Shown: positions 25,912-35,170, numbered from the stretch's first letter. The stretch is DNA of 64,000 nucleotides from Chryseobacterium candidae (GCF_004916905.1 NZ_SDLV01000058.1:62001-126000); one strand, 5' to 3'. Numbers and translations: made by a program. The notes: generated by a model from the letters alone, not told the origin.

Positions 25912-26736
25912 TTATTTCTTATTAAATAAACTTACCACTACTGCAATGGCTGTAATACCGATAGAAATCGCTGTCAGGTAAAGGCCTGTATTTGGATTTT
26001 GTTTTGCTAAAACATCCTTTGTATTGCTTGAAGAAACAATAATAGCATCACCCTGTTTAAGATTATAATATGGCGAATTAATCAGATTACCATCCAAAAT
26101 GTTGACACGACCATGCGAAACGACACCGTTTTCAGTTCTTACGATTAAGATATCATCTCTTTTTCCATACTGAGTAAGATCACCAGCCATCCCTAAAGCA
26201 TTTAAAATAGTTGCTTGTCCATTAGCGATAGTATAATCTCCTTGTCTGTTTACTTCTCCTAAAACGGTCACTTTAAAATTGGCAAGTCGCATATTAACTG
26301 TTGGATTAATAACGTATTTCGTCATTTTTTCCCTTAGCTCATCTTTGAAGGTCGTCAAACTCTTATCTGATGTGTTCAGCTTTCCTAATATCGGAAAATC
26401 AATATTTCCATTTGCATCTACAATATAGGTTGGTCCTGACAGTATTGTTGCTCCCTGATTAGGAGTGTTTCCACCTGCCGTGGCATTTGTTTGGACAAGT
26501 TCTGACGAAGAGTAATTCTGATTAAAAGGTTTTACAACATCCATATCTTTAGCAGTGATCAGAATAACTAACTGATCTCCTACCTGGATGGTATTCGCTG
26601 AATTTTTAGCAGAGGCATTGATTGCAACCTGTTCTATATTCTGCATATAATTTAAATCATTCTTAGCATTAGGATTCACTTTACAGGAAATCACTAATGA
26701 AGACGCCAAAACTACTGCTAATATTTTTCCTTTCAT
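25912..26736 (-). CDS. wza: Outer membrane polysaccharide export lipoprotein, Wza/BexD-like
   Basis: A 274-residue lipoprotein: signal peptide ending in the lipobox LVISC with Cys18. The mature part contains the Poly_export domain (IQVGDQLVILI, YIVDANGNIDFPILGKL) and one SLBB domain (KVTVLGEVNRQGDYTI, ILNALGMAGDLTQYGKRDDILIVR). A final hydrophobic helix (AISIGITAIAVVVSLF) is typical of the short Bacteroidota version. It forms the outer membrane exit channel together with Wzc. Confidence 0.92.
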   Translation of the reverse strand: MKGKILAVVLASSLVISCKVNPNAKNDLNYMQNIEQVAINASAKNSANTIQVGDQLVILITAKDMDVVKPFNQNYSSSELVQTNATAGGNTPNQGATILSGPTYIVDANGNIDFPILGKLNTSDKSLTTFKDELREKMTKYVINPTVNMRLANFKVTVLGEVNRQGDYTIANGQATILNALGMAGDLTQYGKRDDILIVRTENGVVSHGRVNILDGNLINSPYYNLKQGDAIIVSSSNTKDVLAKQNPNTGLYLTAISIGITAIAVVVSLFNKK

Positions 26737-26775
26737 TATTTTGTTAAATTATGCAAATATACATTTATATTTTTT

Positions 26776-28704
26776 CTATTTATCCAGGGCCTCATAGATT
26801 GAATTATTGCTTCGGAATTCCGGCACTATTTTTTTGAGAATCCTTACCACTTCCACTTTATCTCTTCTAAGAGAAGCTTTAGTAATTTCTTTAGTAAGCG
26901 TATCTATTTCTGCAAATCCCATAGAAGGGTCTTTAGAAATCATAATTTTATCATTATGAGTAGGAAGTGTTTTTGCGTCGTCACTCAAGAGTTCTTCATA
27001 TAACTTCTCCCCAGGTCTTAGACCTGTATAAATAATCTTAATATCAATATTAGGTTCGAATCCGGATAATTTTATCATTCTTTTGGCAAGATCAATAATT
27101 TTAACAGGTTCCCCCATATCGAAAACAAAAATTTCACCTCCCTCACCCATTGTTCCGGCCTGAAGTACAAGTTCACAGGCTTCAGGAATCGTCATGAAAT
27201 ACCTTACAATTTCCGGATGGGTAATGGTTACCGGTCCTCCTGCTTCAATCTGCTTTTTGAAATGAGGAATAACAGAGCCATTGGATCCCAGTACATTTCC
27301 AAACCTTGTTGTAATAAACTTGGTAACGTTACCTTCTACATTCTGAAGCGACTGCACAAAAAGTTCAGCAGCTCGTTTTGATGCACCCATTACATTGGTT
27401 GGATTTACAGCTTTATCTGTAGATACCATTACGAATCTGTTTACTTTATATTTACTGGATAGTTTTGCAACAATCTTTGATCCTAATATATTAACAAAGA
27501 TGGCTTCGTGAGGGTTTTCTTCCACCAAAGGGACATGCTTATAAGCAGCTGCATGATATACCATTGAGAAATTATAAGTCTGGAAAAGAGATTCCATCCT
27601 GTGATGATTGGAAACATCTCCTAAAACAAATTTGAAAGCGATATGAGGGAATTTCTCTGTCATTTCAAGTTCAATTTCATAAAGCGGTGTTTCTGCCTGA
27701 TCTAAAATGACAATCAATGAAGGATTGAAAAGAGCAACCTGTCTTACAATTTCACTTCCTATGGATCCTGCTCCACCGGTTACTAATACTGTTTTATCAA
27801 AATGTCTTTTTTTAACTTTTTCGTTCTGAATTTTGATAGGTTTTCTATTCAACAGATCTTCAATTTGAAGATTTCTAATAGATCCACCCAGATCACTATC
27901 TCTAAGCTTTTGTACTGAAGGTGCTTTAAAGACGTTAAGATCCTTCTCTAAAAATAAATTTACCCATGAATTCATCTCATCTCTGGCCATCATTTCTTTA
28001 ACAACAAGAACGCCATCAATGATAAGATCTTCTTTGGTATTTTCCTCTATTTTTTGTTTTTCATAAATTGGCTTTCCTAGTAGAGAGGCCCTTTTAGAAT
28101 CTGTTCTTTGTGTCAAAAATCCTACTACCTGATAAGGCAAACTCGGATTATCAAGAATAGCACGGGCAATGGCAATAGATTGTTCATCAATTCCCAATAC
28201 CAAAATTCTTTTTTTCAGCGCACTTCTTCTGTATTCCCTTACGATATGAAAAAATTCTTTTACATAGAGTCTGAAAAGAAATAATCCCATAAATGAAATT
28301 ACAAAATAAAGCATCAGATAAGGAGTCAGTATGAATTTGCTTCCTGTAATCCAGAAATAACAGATATTTACTGTTCCGATAGCCAGCATTGTGCAAAAAC
28401 AGGATATCAGAAGCTTAAATAAATCTATAAATGTGGAATGACGGATAATACCTGCATAGGTCTTGAAGACATACATAAAAGCAGCATTCACAAGGATAAT
28501 AAAACTAAAAATCAAGCTTTTATCGTCATGATATATAAATTCCTGCTTGGTAATTTTTGCGATAATGTAAGTAGAAAGAAATAAAGATATTACCAGAATA
28601 ATAATATCTATTACAAGAATTATCCATCTAGGAAGATATCTTACGTCTGAGAGATTGACAACATTATCCCCTCCAAATATTGTTTTTCTAAGAGAATTGT
28701 ACAT
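26776..28704 (-). CDS. pglF: UDP-GlcNAc 4,6-dehydratase, PglF/CapD-like
   Basis: A 642-residue membrane-anchored dehydratase and first gene of the operon. Four N-terminal membrane helices (about residues 25-140) are followed by a CoA-binding-like Rossmann domain (RILVLGIDEQSIAIARAIL) and a C-terminal SDR catalytic domain: VLVTGGAGSIGSEIVRQ (about residue 310), GDVSNHHRM, and the PglF-type active site STDKAVNPTNVMGASKR. It converts UDP-GlcNAc to UDP-2-acetamido-2,6-dideoxy-4-keto-glucose, the substrate of PglE. Length and domain order are standard for PglF. Confidence 0.92.
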   Translation of the reverse strand: MYNSLRKTIFGGDNVVNLSDVRYLPRWIILVIDIIILVISLFLSTYIIAKITKQEFIYHDDKSLIFSFIILVNAAFMYVFKTYAGIIRHSTFIDLFKLLISCFCTMLAIGTVNICYFWITGSKFILTPYLMLYFVISFMGLFLFRLYVKEFFHIVREYRRSALKKRILVLGIDEQSIAIARAILDNPSLPYQVVGFLTQRTDSKRASLLGKPIYEKQKIEENTKEDLIIDGVLVVKEMMARDEMNSWVNLFLEKDLNVFKAPSVQKLRDSDLGGSIRNLQIEDLLNRKPIKIQNEKVKKRHFDKTVLVTGGAGSIGSEIVRQVALFNPSLIVILDQAETPLYEIELEMTEKFPHIAFKFVLGDVSNHHRMESLFQTYNFSMVYHAAAYKHVPLVEENPHEAIFVNILGSKIVAKLSSKYKVNRFVMVSTDKAVNPTNVMGASKRAAELFVQSLQNVEGNVTKFITTRFGNVLGSNGSVIPHFKKQIEAGGPVTITHPEIVRYFMTIPEACELVLQAGTMGEGGEIFVFDMGEPVKIIDLAKRMIKLSGFEPNIDIKIIYTGLRPGEKLYEELLSDDAKTLPTHNDKIMISKDPSMGFAEIDTLTKEITKASLRRDKVEVVRILKKIVPEFRSNNSIYEALDK

Positions 28705-28757
28705 TGTCTATATTGGTGTTCATATTTAATTAAGGTATAATATCTAAACTATCCAAT

Positions 28758-28786
28758 CAAAGATAATTTTGATACAATCATGCAAA
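28758..28786 (-). promoter_or_regulatory. Promoter of the 26-kb polysaccharide operon
   Basis: On the minus strand a perfect -7 element TATCTTTG (28765-28758) is preceded by TTTG (28786-28783) with 17 bases between. It lies 54 bases upstream of the pglF ATG and no other promoter-like gap occurs until rfbC. The rest of 28705-29061 is A/T-rich and shows no gene. Confidence 0.6.
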
Positions 28787-29061
28787 AATAAAATAAATTT
28801 ATTTCAATATGCTGAAATCAAAAATAAATTTGATGTTTCATTTATATAGTCTAACAATTTCATTGCGGTACAGCTAAATTCAGTGACAAAAATCGTACCA
28901 TACAAACTGTTTATGAAGGTGATATTTATCTATACAAATTCTTTAATTTAACTGTTTTTCTTTAAAAGAATTATTAAATCTTTATATATCAATCTTTTTC
29001 AATGAACTGATTGTTTTTTTTCCTAAAAGTCATGCGTCAAGTTTTTTTGATTTATTAATAT

Positions 29062-29520
29062 TTAGTCAAAAATATCAATTATTTTTTCATACTCAAAACC
29101 TTTACTCATCAAATATTTTATAGTTTTGGTTTTTTTTTGATATTCTTTCAAGCCGGTTTGCCTGGTGTAGTAATCATCAAAAATTTTTCTGATGGTTTTC
29201 TCATAATCAGATTCATCAATCTCATCAAAACAGGAGTTAATCAACCTTTCAGAAATCTGTTTCTGTTTCAGATTCATTTTAATCTTGGTCTTGCCCCAGT
29301 GTTTGATGTAAAATTTGCCTCGGATGTAGCTCCGGGTAAATCTTTCTTCGTTCAGGTAATTTTCTTTCAGGAGAAATAAAATAATTTCTTCTTTTGCTTC
29401 ATCAATAAGCAGAAATTCTCTCATCTTCTGTTCCACTTCGGCATGGCAGCGATCCTGATAAACACAATAATTAACCAGTTTCTGCTTAATTTCGTCGAAA
29501 GTATAAGATTTCTTTTCCAT
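29062..29520 (-). CDS. recX: Regulatory protein RecX
   Basis: A 152-residue all-helical RecX-family protein, which binds RecA filaments and modulates recombination and the SOS response. Family features: YTFDEIKQKLVNYCVYQDRCHAEVEQKM, YLNEERFTRSYIRGKFYIKHWGKTKIKMNLKQKQIS, and a tail repeating the helical triplet (TRQTGLKEYQKKTKTIKYLMSKGFEYEKI). The NEERFTRSYIRGKF block is typical. It lies just downstream of the glyA terminator. Confidence 0.9.
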   Translation of the reverse strand: MEKKSYTFDEIKQKLVNYCVYQDRCHAEVEQKMREFLLIDEAKEEIILFLLKENYLNEERFTRSYIRGKFYIKHWGKTKIKMNLKQKQISERLINSCFDEIDESDYEKTIRKIFDDYYTRQTGLKEYQKKTKTIKYLMSKGFEYEKIIDIFD

Positions 29521-29523
29521 TTG

Positions 29524-29557
29524 AATAAAAAAAGAATGAGCAGTCTGCCCATTCTTT
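29524..29557 (-). terminator. Intrinsic terminator of glyA
   Basis: Stem AAAGAATG/CATTCTTT (29531-29538 with 29550-29557) with an extra GCA/TGC pairing inside the loop, followed on the minus strand by a run of seven T. It lies between glyA and recX. Confidence 0.75.
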
Positions 29558-29577
29558 ACATGATATTGGAATGCCCG

Positions 29578-30843
29578 TTAGTAATTGAACAGAGCTTTAC
29601 CTTCCATTAATTCGTTAACTTTCTTTCTTACAGATCCAAGAACTTCTTCATTTTTGATATTGTCTACTACCTCAGAAATTAATCCGGCAATAGTGTCCAT
29701 ATCATTTTCTTTCAACCCTCTTGTTGTAATAGCCGCAGTTCCCAATCTGATACCAGATGTTGTAAATGGTGATTTATCATCAAAAGGAACCATGTTTTTA
29801 TTACAAGTAATATCAGCAAGTACTAATGCTTTTTCAGTTTCTTTACCGTTTACTCCTTTATTTCTAAGGTCTACCAGCATCAGGTGATTATCTGTACCAC
29901 CGCTTACGATATCAAATCCTCTGTCTATCATTGCTTTTGATAATGCCTGAGCATTAGCTTTAACCTGTTTTGCATAGGTTTCGAACTGTACATCCAATGC
30001 TTCACCGAAAGCTACCGCTTTACCGGCAATCACGTGTTCAAGAGGTCCTCCCTGAATACCAGGGAATACAGCTCCGTCCAGTACCTGGCTCATCATTTTA
30101 ATTTCTCCTTTTGGAGTTTTGTGACCGTAAGTATTTTCAAAGTCTTTCCCCATCATGATCATTCCTCCTCTTGGTCCTCTCAGGGTTTTGTGAGTAGTAG
30201 TAGTTACTACATGACAGTGTTCGAATGGAGAATTTAACAATCCTTTTGCTACTAAACCAGCCGGGTGAGCGATGTCTGCCCAAAGAGTAGCTCCTATTTC
30301 GTCTGCCACTTCTCTGAATTTAGCATAATCCAAGTCTCTTGAATATGCTGAGAAACCAGCGATAAGCATTTTTGGCTTTTCTCTCAGTGCTACTTCTCTC
30401 ATTTGGTCATAATCAATTAGACCTGTTTCCTGCTGAACTCCATAAGAAACTACGTTATACTGAATCCCTGAGAAATTCACTGCAGAACCGTGGGTAAGGT
30501 GTCCTCCCATTGAAAGGTCCATCCCCATGATTTTGTCTCCTGGTTTCAAAACTGCAAGATAAATGGCTGCATTCGCCTGAGAACCGGAATGCGGCTGAAC
30601 ATTCACATAATCTACTCCGAAAAGTTCTTTAGCTCTGTTGATCGCTAAAGTTTCAACCTCATCTACTACTTCACATCCTCCGTAATATCTTTTTCCGGGA
30701 TATCCTTCAGCATATTTATTTGTCAGTACACTTCCCATTGCTTTCATTACATTTTCAGAAACAAAGTTTTCTGATGCAATAAGTTCTAAACCATGGGTTT
30801 GTCTTTGTCTTTCCTTTTCAATCAGGTCGAAAATAATATCCAT
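29578..30843 (-). CDS. glyA: Serine hydroxymethyltransferase
   Basis: A 421-residue PLP enzyme that interconverts serine and glycine and charges tetrahydrofolate with a one-carbon unit. Seen: LELIASENFVSENVM, NKYAEGYPGKRYYGG, HSGSQANAAIYLAV, the PLP lysine in VVTTTTHKTLRGPRGGMI, and GIQGGP. The ATG at 30843 begins the usual DIIFDLIEKERQRQTHG; the reading frame extends nine codons up to a GTG but a -7 element lies just beyond, so the shorter form is preferred. Confidence 0.95.
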   Translation of the reverse strand: MDIIFDLIEKERQRQTHGLELIASENFVSENVMKAMGSVLTNKYAEGYPGKRYYGGCEVVDEVETLAINRAKELFGVDYVNVQPHSGSQANAAIYLAVLKPGDKIMGMDLSMGGHLTHGSAVNFSGIQYNVVSYGVQQETGLIDYDQMREVALREKPKMLIAGFSAYSRDLDYAKFREVADEIGATLWADIAHPAGLVAKGLLNSPFEHCHVVTTTTHKTLRGPRGGMIMMGKDFENTYGHKTPKGEIKMMSQVLDGAVFPGIQGGPLEHVIAGKAVAFGEALDVQFETYAKQVKANAQALSKAMIDRGFDIVSGGTDNHLMLVDLRNKGVNGKETEKALVLADITCNKNMVPFDDKSPFTTSGIRLGTAAITTRGLKENDMDTIAGLISEVVDNIKNEEVLGSVRKKVNELMEGKALFNY

Positions 30844-30872
30844 TTTACTTTTAGTTTTTGAAATTTTCACCC

Positions 30873-30880
30873 CAAATGTA
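30873..30880 (-). promoter_or_regulatory. -7 promoter element of glyA
   Basis: TACATTTG on the minus strand matches TAnnTTTG and lies 29 bases upstream of the glyA ATG. No clear -33 element is visible. Confidence 0.4.
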
Positions 30881-30984
30881 CGGAATTTTCATCGAGATTT
30901 CTCTATTGAAAAAATGATTTTTAAACACCAAAAAATGAAAAAACACCTCCTTTTATATTATATTAAAACCGTGTCAACTTTTAC

Positions 30985-31205
30985 ATTAATTATTTTAACC
31001 ATAAAAGGCACAAAAGTTTAAACACTTAAGTATTTTAGGACCAGATTTTATGCATAATAAGTAAACCGAAGTTTTAAAAAATCTTTGATTTTCGTCTTAT
31101 GTGAACTTTTCTTCAGACTTATTTTAAACTTACTTAAGTAGACTAAAATGGTTTAAAATGAAACCTTTTGTGACTTTTGTGGTTTTATAAAGTTTAAACA
31201 ACTTT
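30985..31205. repeat. Possible interspersed intergenic repeat element between glyA and the flavoprotein gene
   Basis: The 376 bases between the glyA start and 31221 contain no gene. Inside are two copies of ACTTAAGTA (31024-31032 and 31132-31140), an outer inverted pair CACAAAAG/CTTTTGTG (31009-31016 and 31174-31181), and GTTTAAAC-type palindromes near 31016-31023 and 31191-31198. The nested symmetric layout resembles a short repetitive element of the type scattered in Chryseobacterium genomes. That it is repeated elsewhere is not visible from this window. Confidence 0.35.
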
Positions 31206-31220
31206 ATAATAAGAAAGCCT

Positions 31221-32126
31221 TTAAAATTCCTCATCGGCAAGTTCTTTATTCACCACAGCACCTGCAAAATTTCCCTGTGCAACTGCATTGGATACGGAAC
31301 GCATCATGGTTACATTATCTCCACAGGCAAAAACTCCGGGAATGTTTGTTTTCTGCATCATATCTACTTTAATAAATCCCTGTTCTGTCATTTCACAACC
31401 CAGATCACCAGATACATTGATATTTTGTTCAAAAGGAATTTTAGCATACAAAGCCTGTAAAGGAAGTTCTTTTCCGTTTTTAAACACTATTTTTTGAATG
31501 AAACCGTTTTCATGTTTTATTTCTTTTATTTCATCTTCGTTAAGAACGATTTTATTGTGACCCAGTTTTTCAATCTGTTCTTTTGAAAGTGAAGACTTTC
31601 CGTTGGTAAACAGGGTAAGATCTTTAGTCAGATTAAAAATCAGTTTTGAAAATTCGTAAGCCATATCTCCATTGGAAAGAATTCCGGTAACCTCGTTTTT
31701 CACTTCATAACCATGACAGTATGGGCAGTGTATAACAGAAGTTCCCCAGCATTCTGCAAACCCAGGAATATCCGGCATTATATCTTTCACTCCTGAAGCA
31801 AGAATAAGTTTTTTAGCATTAAATTTTTCACCGGAGGAAGTTTCAATCACAAAACCTTCGGTTGTCTTTTGTGTTTTCACTACGGTTCCGTTATAAAAGT
31901 GAACTGTATTGTATTTTTGAACATCTTCTTTTGCCAGCTTTGCAATTTCCGCGGGTGTTTTCCCATCATGAGTAATAAAATTATGGGAATGCGGAGTCTG
32001 TATGTTACAAGGTTTTCCGTTATCGATAATCAGAACATTTCTTAAAGATCTTCCTAAAGACATTCCTGCTGACAATCCAGAATAGCTTCCTCCTGTTATA
32101 ATGACATCAAAGTTTTTGTTTTTCAT
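31221..32126 (-). CDS. NAD(P)/FAD-dependent disulfide oxidoreductase, thioredoxin-reductase-like
   Basis: A 301-residue flavoprotein with N-terminal FAD motif DVIITGGSYSGLSAGMSLGRSL, central redox pair CPYCHGYE near residue 135, and C-terminal GVFACGDNVTMMRSVSNAVAQGNFAG. Domain order matches low-molecular-weight thioredoxin reductases, but the GGSYSG and CPYCHGYE motifs are those of the GliT/TrxB-like side branch rather than canonical TrxB (CATC). Substrate, whether a thioredoxin or a small dithiol, is unknown. A heptamer tandem repeat lies in its short leader. Confidence 0.88.
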   Translation of the reverse strand: MKNKNFDVIITGGSYSGLSAGMSLGRSLRNVLIIDNGKPCNIQTPHSHNFITHDGKTPAEIAKLAKEDVQKYNTVHFYNGTVVKTQKTTEGFVIETSSGEKFNAKKLILASGVKDIMPDIPGFAECWGTSVIHCPYCHGYEVKNEVTGILSNGDMAYEFSKLIFNLTKDLTLFTNGKSSLSKEQIEKLGHNKIVLNEDEIKEIKHENGFIQKIVFKNGKELPLQALYAKIPFEQNINVSGDLGCEMTEQGFIKVDMMQKTNIPGVFACGDNVTMMRSVSNAVAQGNFAGAVVNKELADEEF

Positions 32127-32133
32127 AGTTCAG

Positions 32134-32168
32134 TTGATAGATGATAGATGATAGATGATAGATGATAG
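32134..32168. repeat. Heptanucleotide tandem repeat (ATGATAG, five units) in the 5' leader
   Basis: Four perfect copies of ATGATAG and one TTGATAG run head to tail, ending eight bases from the start codon of the flavoprotein gene. The tract lies between the -7 element (32178-32171) and the ATG, so unit gain or loss would change leader length without altering the protein. Confidence 0.85.
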
Positions 32169-32170
32169 TG

Positions 32171-32199
32171 CAAAGGTAAATTAAAATTAATTAACGCAA
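32171..32199 (-). promoter_or_regulatory. Promoter of the flavoprotein gene
   Basis: On the minus strand TACCTTTG (32178-32171) matches the -7 consensus; TTG at 32199-32197 (inside GTTGTTG) is 18 bases upstream. Transcription would begin at or within the heptamer tract. Confidence 0.55.
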
Positions 32200-32276
32200 C
32201 AAGATTGCAATAACAATTTATATCTATTACCTTTATTTTGTAAACAAATCATCACTTCTCTCTCAATTTTGAAAAA

Positions 32277-33803
32277 CTATTTCCACTCATTTTTTACTTC
32301 GATAATTTCGTCCTGAATTCTTTTATTGATATCTGTTTTTGCTCCCTGAAAACTGAAAATTGCGGTTCCTCTTTCTCTTGCATACGGATTGGTAATAGAA
32401 TCAGCTAATTTTGAAACTTCAAAAAAAGAGCCGGATTCTTCAAGTTCTCTCCCTGCTTCAGGGGCATCTTTAACTCTGATAACATTTTTATATTTCCTGC
32501 TTACATCTATCCAATTGATATAATCCGCATGAAATGACATGGCCGTAACGCCAGCCTTCGAATAATAATTAATAGCTCCGGCCTGTCCGTAATTATCACA
32601 CAGCACCATCGTATTTCCGGTTTTTGATACCCTGAAATATTCTTTATCTACTTTTTGAGCCAGCTCTTTCCAACCCTGCATATCGGCAAAATCCTGTGGC
32701 AGCGGATGATCTTTTCCATCTTCCCAGCGAAGCAGTCCGAATTTTTTGTATTGATCCTGGTGAGATTCAATATATTCAGGACTTTTATTCGGAAAGGCGA
32801 CATTATATAGTGGAAGGAATAAAAGTATTGGAATAAGTATGCTAACCGGTTTTAAAAACCTTTTCCATCCTTTTTCTAACACATGCCCGAGAAAAACAGC
32901 ACCAAAAGCAATATAAACCGGATAAAGCCCTATCGCGTAGTAATCTTTTGCTTTAAAAAACAAAAACAGACTAATAGTTATGATATAGCTCCAGAAGAAA
33001 AACCTGAATTTCTCAAAAGGTTTGTACAACAGCAATGCTCCCCAACCTGCAATCGTTACAAAAATAACTCCAACAAAAAATAAAATCTGTGATTTCATAA
33101 AACCCATTCGATCTACATGCACCAATTGTTTTTCAGAAAGTTCTTTCATATGATGAATAACCGGAAACTGGTTCTGGTACTGCCAAAGAAGATTGGGGAA
33201 AATAATAATTAAAGCTAAAAGAGCAGCCCAATACACATGAGACTGCATAAAAATCTGCCTTTGCTTTGTCAACAGTAATGCAGGAATAAGTCCTAACAAT
33301 GCAAAAGCAATATTGTATTTATTTAATATTCCTATTCCAACAATAACGGCACCTATATACAACCATTCTATTTTTTGAGAATTGAAATATCTGATCAGGC
33401 TGTAATAAAGGGAAAGCCAGAGTAAAATCTCCAGAGAGGTTGGCTGGAACAGCATATTAATCCGGAGAAGCACTGAAAATAATATTCCTGCAGAAGCCAG
33501 AATTTTAGCAAACAGACCTCCTTTAAGTTCTTCAACAACTTTCCATGTCAGCACAATTGTCAAAGCTCCGAACAGCACTGGAAAGAATTTAACCCAAAAA
33601 ATAGAATTTCCCAACATTTTAATCATCCAGGCCAACCAGGAATTAACAGGAGGAACAGAGAGATATCCCCAGGCAAGATGATTGGCCTGATCAAGATGCA
33701 GGTATTCATCTCTGTGAAGTTCATACTCAGGGCTTATCAGTGAGTATTGGAGTGCAAACTTTGCAATGATAAAAAGAAACAGAATCCAATAGTCTTTTTT
33801 CAT
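32277..33803 (-). CDS. ArnT/PMT-like glycosyltransferase family 39 membrane protein
   Basis: A 508-residue polytopic protein with about 11-12 N-terminal membrane helices and a C-terminal periplasmic domain (about residues 330-508). The first outside loop has ELHRDEYLHLDQANHLAWGY, containing the DE pair expected of PMT_2/GT39 catalytic sites, followed by PPVNSWLAWM. These enzymes use polyprenyl-phosphate sugars as donors and modify lipids or proteins outside the inner membrane. The acceptor is not evident. It stands alone between the flavoprotein and the efflux operon. Confidence 0.82.
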   Translation of the reverse strand: MKKDYWILFLFIIAKFALQYSLISPEYELHRDEYLHLDQANHLAWGYLSVPPVNSWLAWMIKMLGNSIFWVKFFPVLFGALTIVLTWKVVEELKGGLFAKILASAGILFSVLLRINMLFQPTSLEILLWLSLYYSLIRYFNSQKIEWLYIGAVIVGIGILNKYNIAFALLGLIPALLLTKQRQIFMQSHVYWAALLALIIIFPNLLWQYQNQFPVIHHMKELSEKQLVHVDRMGFMKSQILFFVGVIFVTIAGWGALLLYKPFEKFRFFFWSYIITISLFLFFKAKDYYAIGLYPVYIAFGAVFLGHVLEKGWKRFLKPVSILIPILLFLPLYNVAFPNKSPEYIESHQDQYKKFGLLRWEDGKDHPLPQDFADMQGWKELAQKVDKEYFRVSKTGNTMVLCDNYGQAGAINYYSKAGVTAMSFHADYINWIDVSRKYKNVIRVKDAPEAGRELEESGSFFEVSKLADSITNPYARERGTAIFSFQGAKTDINKRIQDEIIEVKNEWK

Positions 33804-33892
33804 GAGGGATAATAGTTTAAAATTTAAAGATAAGACAGTTTGAATTTACTTTTTGTTACATTCTTTCTATTTTAGAATACTATCAATATATC

Positions 33893-33930
33893 AAAAAAGA
33901 ATCCCGGAGAAAAAAATTTCTCCAGGATTC
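33893..33930 (-). terminator. Intrinsic terminator of the efflux operon
   Basis: Long hairpin: GAATCC (33899-33904) pairs with GGATTC (33925-33930) and GGAGAA (33906-33911) with TTCTCC (33918-33923), with one mismatch. On the minus strand it is followed by TTTTTT. It sits about 29 bases beyond the stop codon at 33959. Confidence 0.85.
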
Positions 33931-33958
33931 ACAGTTTAAAAGTGTATAGTGTAGTTTA

Positions 33959-35170
33959 TTATTTTTTATTTGCTTTTTCTTTAAGCTCTTCTTTGTCTTT
34001 ATCAGACGGATTCCAAACTTTAATCTCCGTATCTTTTGTGATATTTGATCCCGGAAGAATCTGAACATTGATCCCATCACTTGCTCCCAGTTTCACGTAT
34101 ACTTTTTTGAACTTCCCATCTTTTTGTTTTACTTCTACGAAAGGTACATCTTTTCCTTGTTTCTTTTCATACTGAACTAAAGACTCATCCAATAATAATG
34201 CATTTTTCTGAGAACTCAACACAATTTCACCATTGGCCGAAAAACCTGCTCTAATATACTCATTATTAGGATTAGTTACATTACCTTCTACCGGAAATTT
34301 AATAGTTCCTGCATTATCTTTACCTTTTGGAGCAATCATGGTTAGTTTTCCCGGGAATGTTTTATTCTGAAGAGCACCGATCACGATGTTCATATCCATA
34401 CCTTCACTTAGCTTTCCTGCCTGTGCTTCATCAATTTCGCCTTTAAAAATCAAAACATTTAAATCTGCCACTGAACAGATTGTGGTTCCTGCGTTAAAGT
34501 TATTGGCTTCAATCACCTGGCTTCCTGCTTTTACAGGAACTTCAAGTACGGTACCTGAGGCTTTGGAACGGATTTCTGTAGTAGCTAAACCTTGTCCTTT
34601 AAGTTCCGGAGTTGCTCCTGTTTTAGCGATCTGCAATCTTTTTTGAGCGGTATTTAACTGCTGCTGAGCATTTTTCAACGTCTGCTGCTGAGTGTACAAC
34701 TGCTGCTGAGAGTTCAGATACTCCTGTTTAGAAGTGACTCCTTGCTTGTATAATTTGTCCTGTATTTCAAACTGCCTTTGCATATTCCCTACATTCATCT
34801 GCGCATTACTGATCTGAATCTGCGCATTCTGAACTTCCTGCTGGGCGGCGTTTACTTCAGAGATGCTTGGAACAATTTTAACGGTAGCAATCAGCTGTCC
34901 TACTTCTACCTTATCTCCTTCTTTTACTAATATTTTATCTATAATCCCTGCAATGTTGGGTTTGATTTCAATTTCTTCTTTGGGAACAATTTTTCCTGTG
35001 GCCATCACTTTATCATCCATATTCTGAATAGTAGGCTTACGGGTAAGGAAAGCCTCGCTTTCTTTAGAGTTAGATTTAATAAGATAGCCAAGCCCCGAGA
35101 ACAATGCCACTGCAAATAAAAGCCCCAACACTATATAAATGGCTTTTTTCCAGGTGAATTTCTTTTTCAT
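33959..35170 (-). CDS. macA: Efflux periplasmic adaptor subunit (HlyD/MacA family)
   Basis: A 403-residue membrane-fusion protein. One N-terminal membrane helix (KAIYIVLGLLFAVALFSGLGYL), a biotinyl-lipoyl domain (IEIKPNIAGIIDKILVKEGDKVEVGQLIATV), a Gln-rich alpha-hairpin coiled coil (about residues 105-185), a beta-barrel domain (ATTEIRSKASGTVLEVPVKAGSQV) and a membrane-proximal domain. It bridges the MacB-type transporter to an outer membrane channel, which is not encoded here. Last gene of a four-gene operon. Confidence 0.88.
   Translation of the reverse strand: MKKKFTWKKAIYIVLGLLFAVALFSGLGYLIKSNSKESEAFLTRKPTIQNMDDKVMATGKIVPKEEIEIKPNIAGIIDKILVKEGDKVEVGQLIATVKIVPSISEVNAAQQEVQNAQIQISNAQMNVGNMQRQFEIQDKLYKQGVTSKQEYLNSQQQLYTQQQTLKNAQQQLNTAQKRLQIAKTGATPELKGQGLATTEIRSKASGTVLEVPVKAGSQVIEANNFNAGTTICSVADLNVLIFKGEIDEAQAGKLSEGMDMNIVIGALQNKTFPGKLTMIAPKGKDNAGTIKFPVEGNVTNPNNEYIRAGFSANGEIVLSSQKNALLLDESLVQYEKKQGKDVPFVEVKQKDGKFKKVYVKLGASDGINVQILPGSNITKDTEIKVWNPSDKDKEELKEKANKK

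Noticed and set aside
29137..29379. Plus-strand frame inside recX and similar frames inside glyA, valS and wzc
   Set aside because: They are antisense shadows of well-supported genes and show no recognisable domains.
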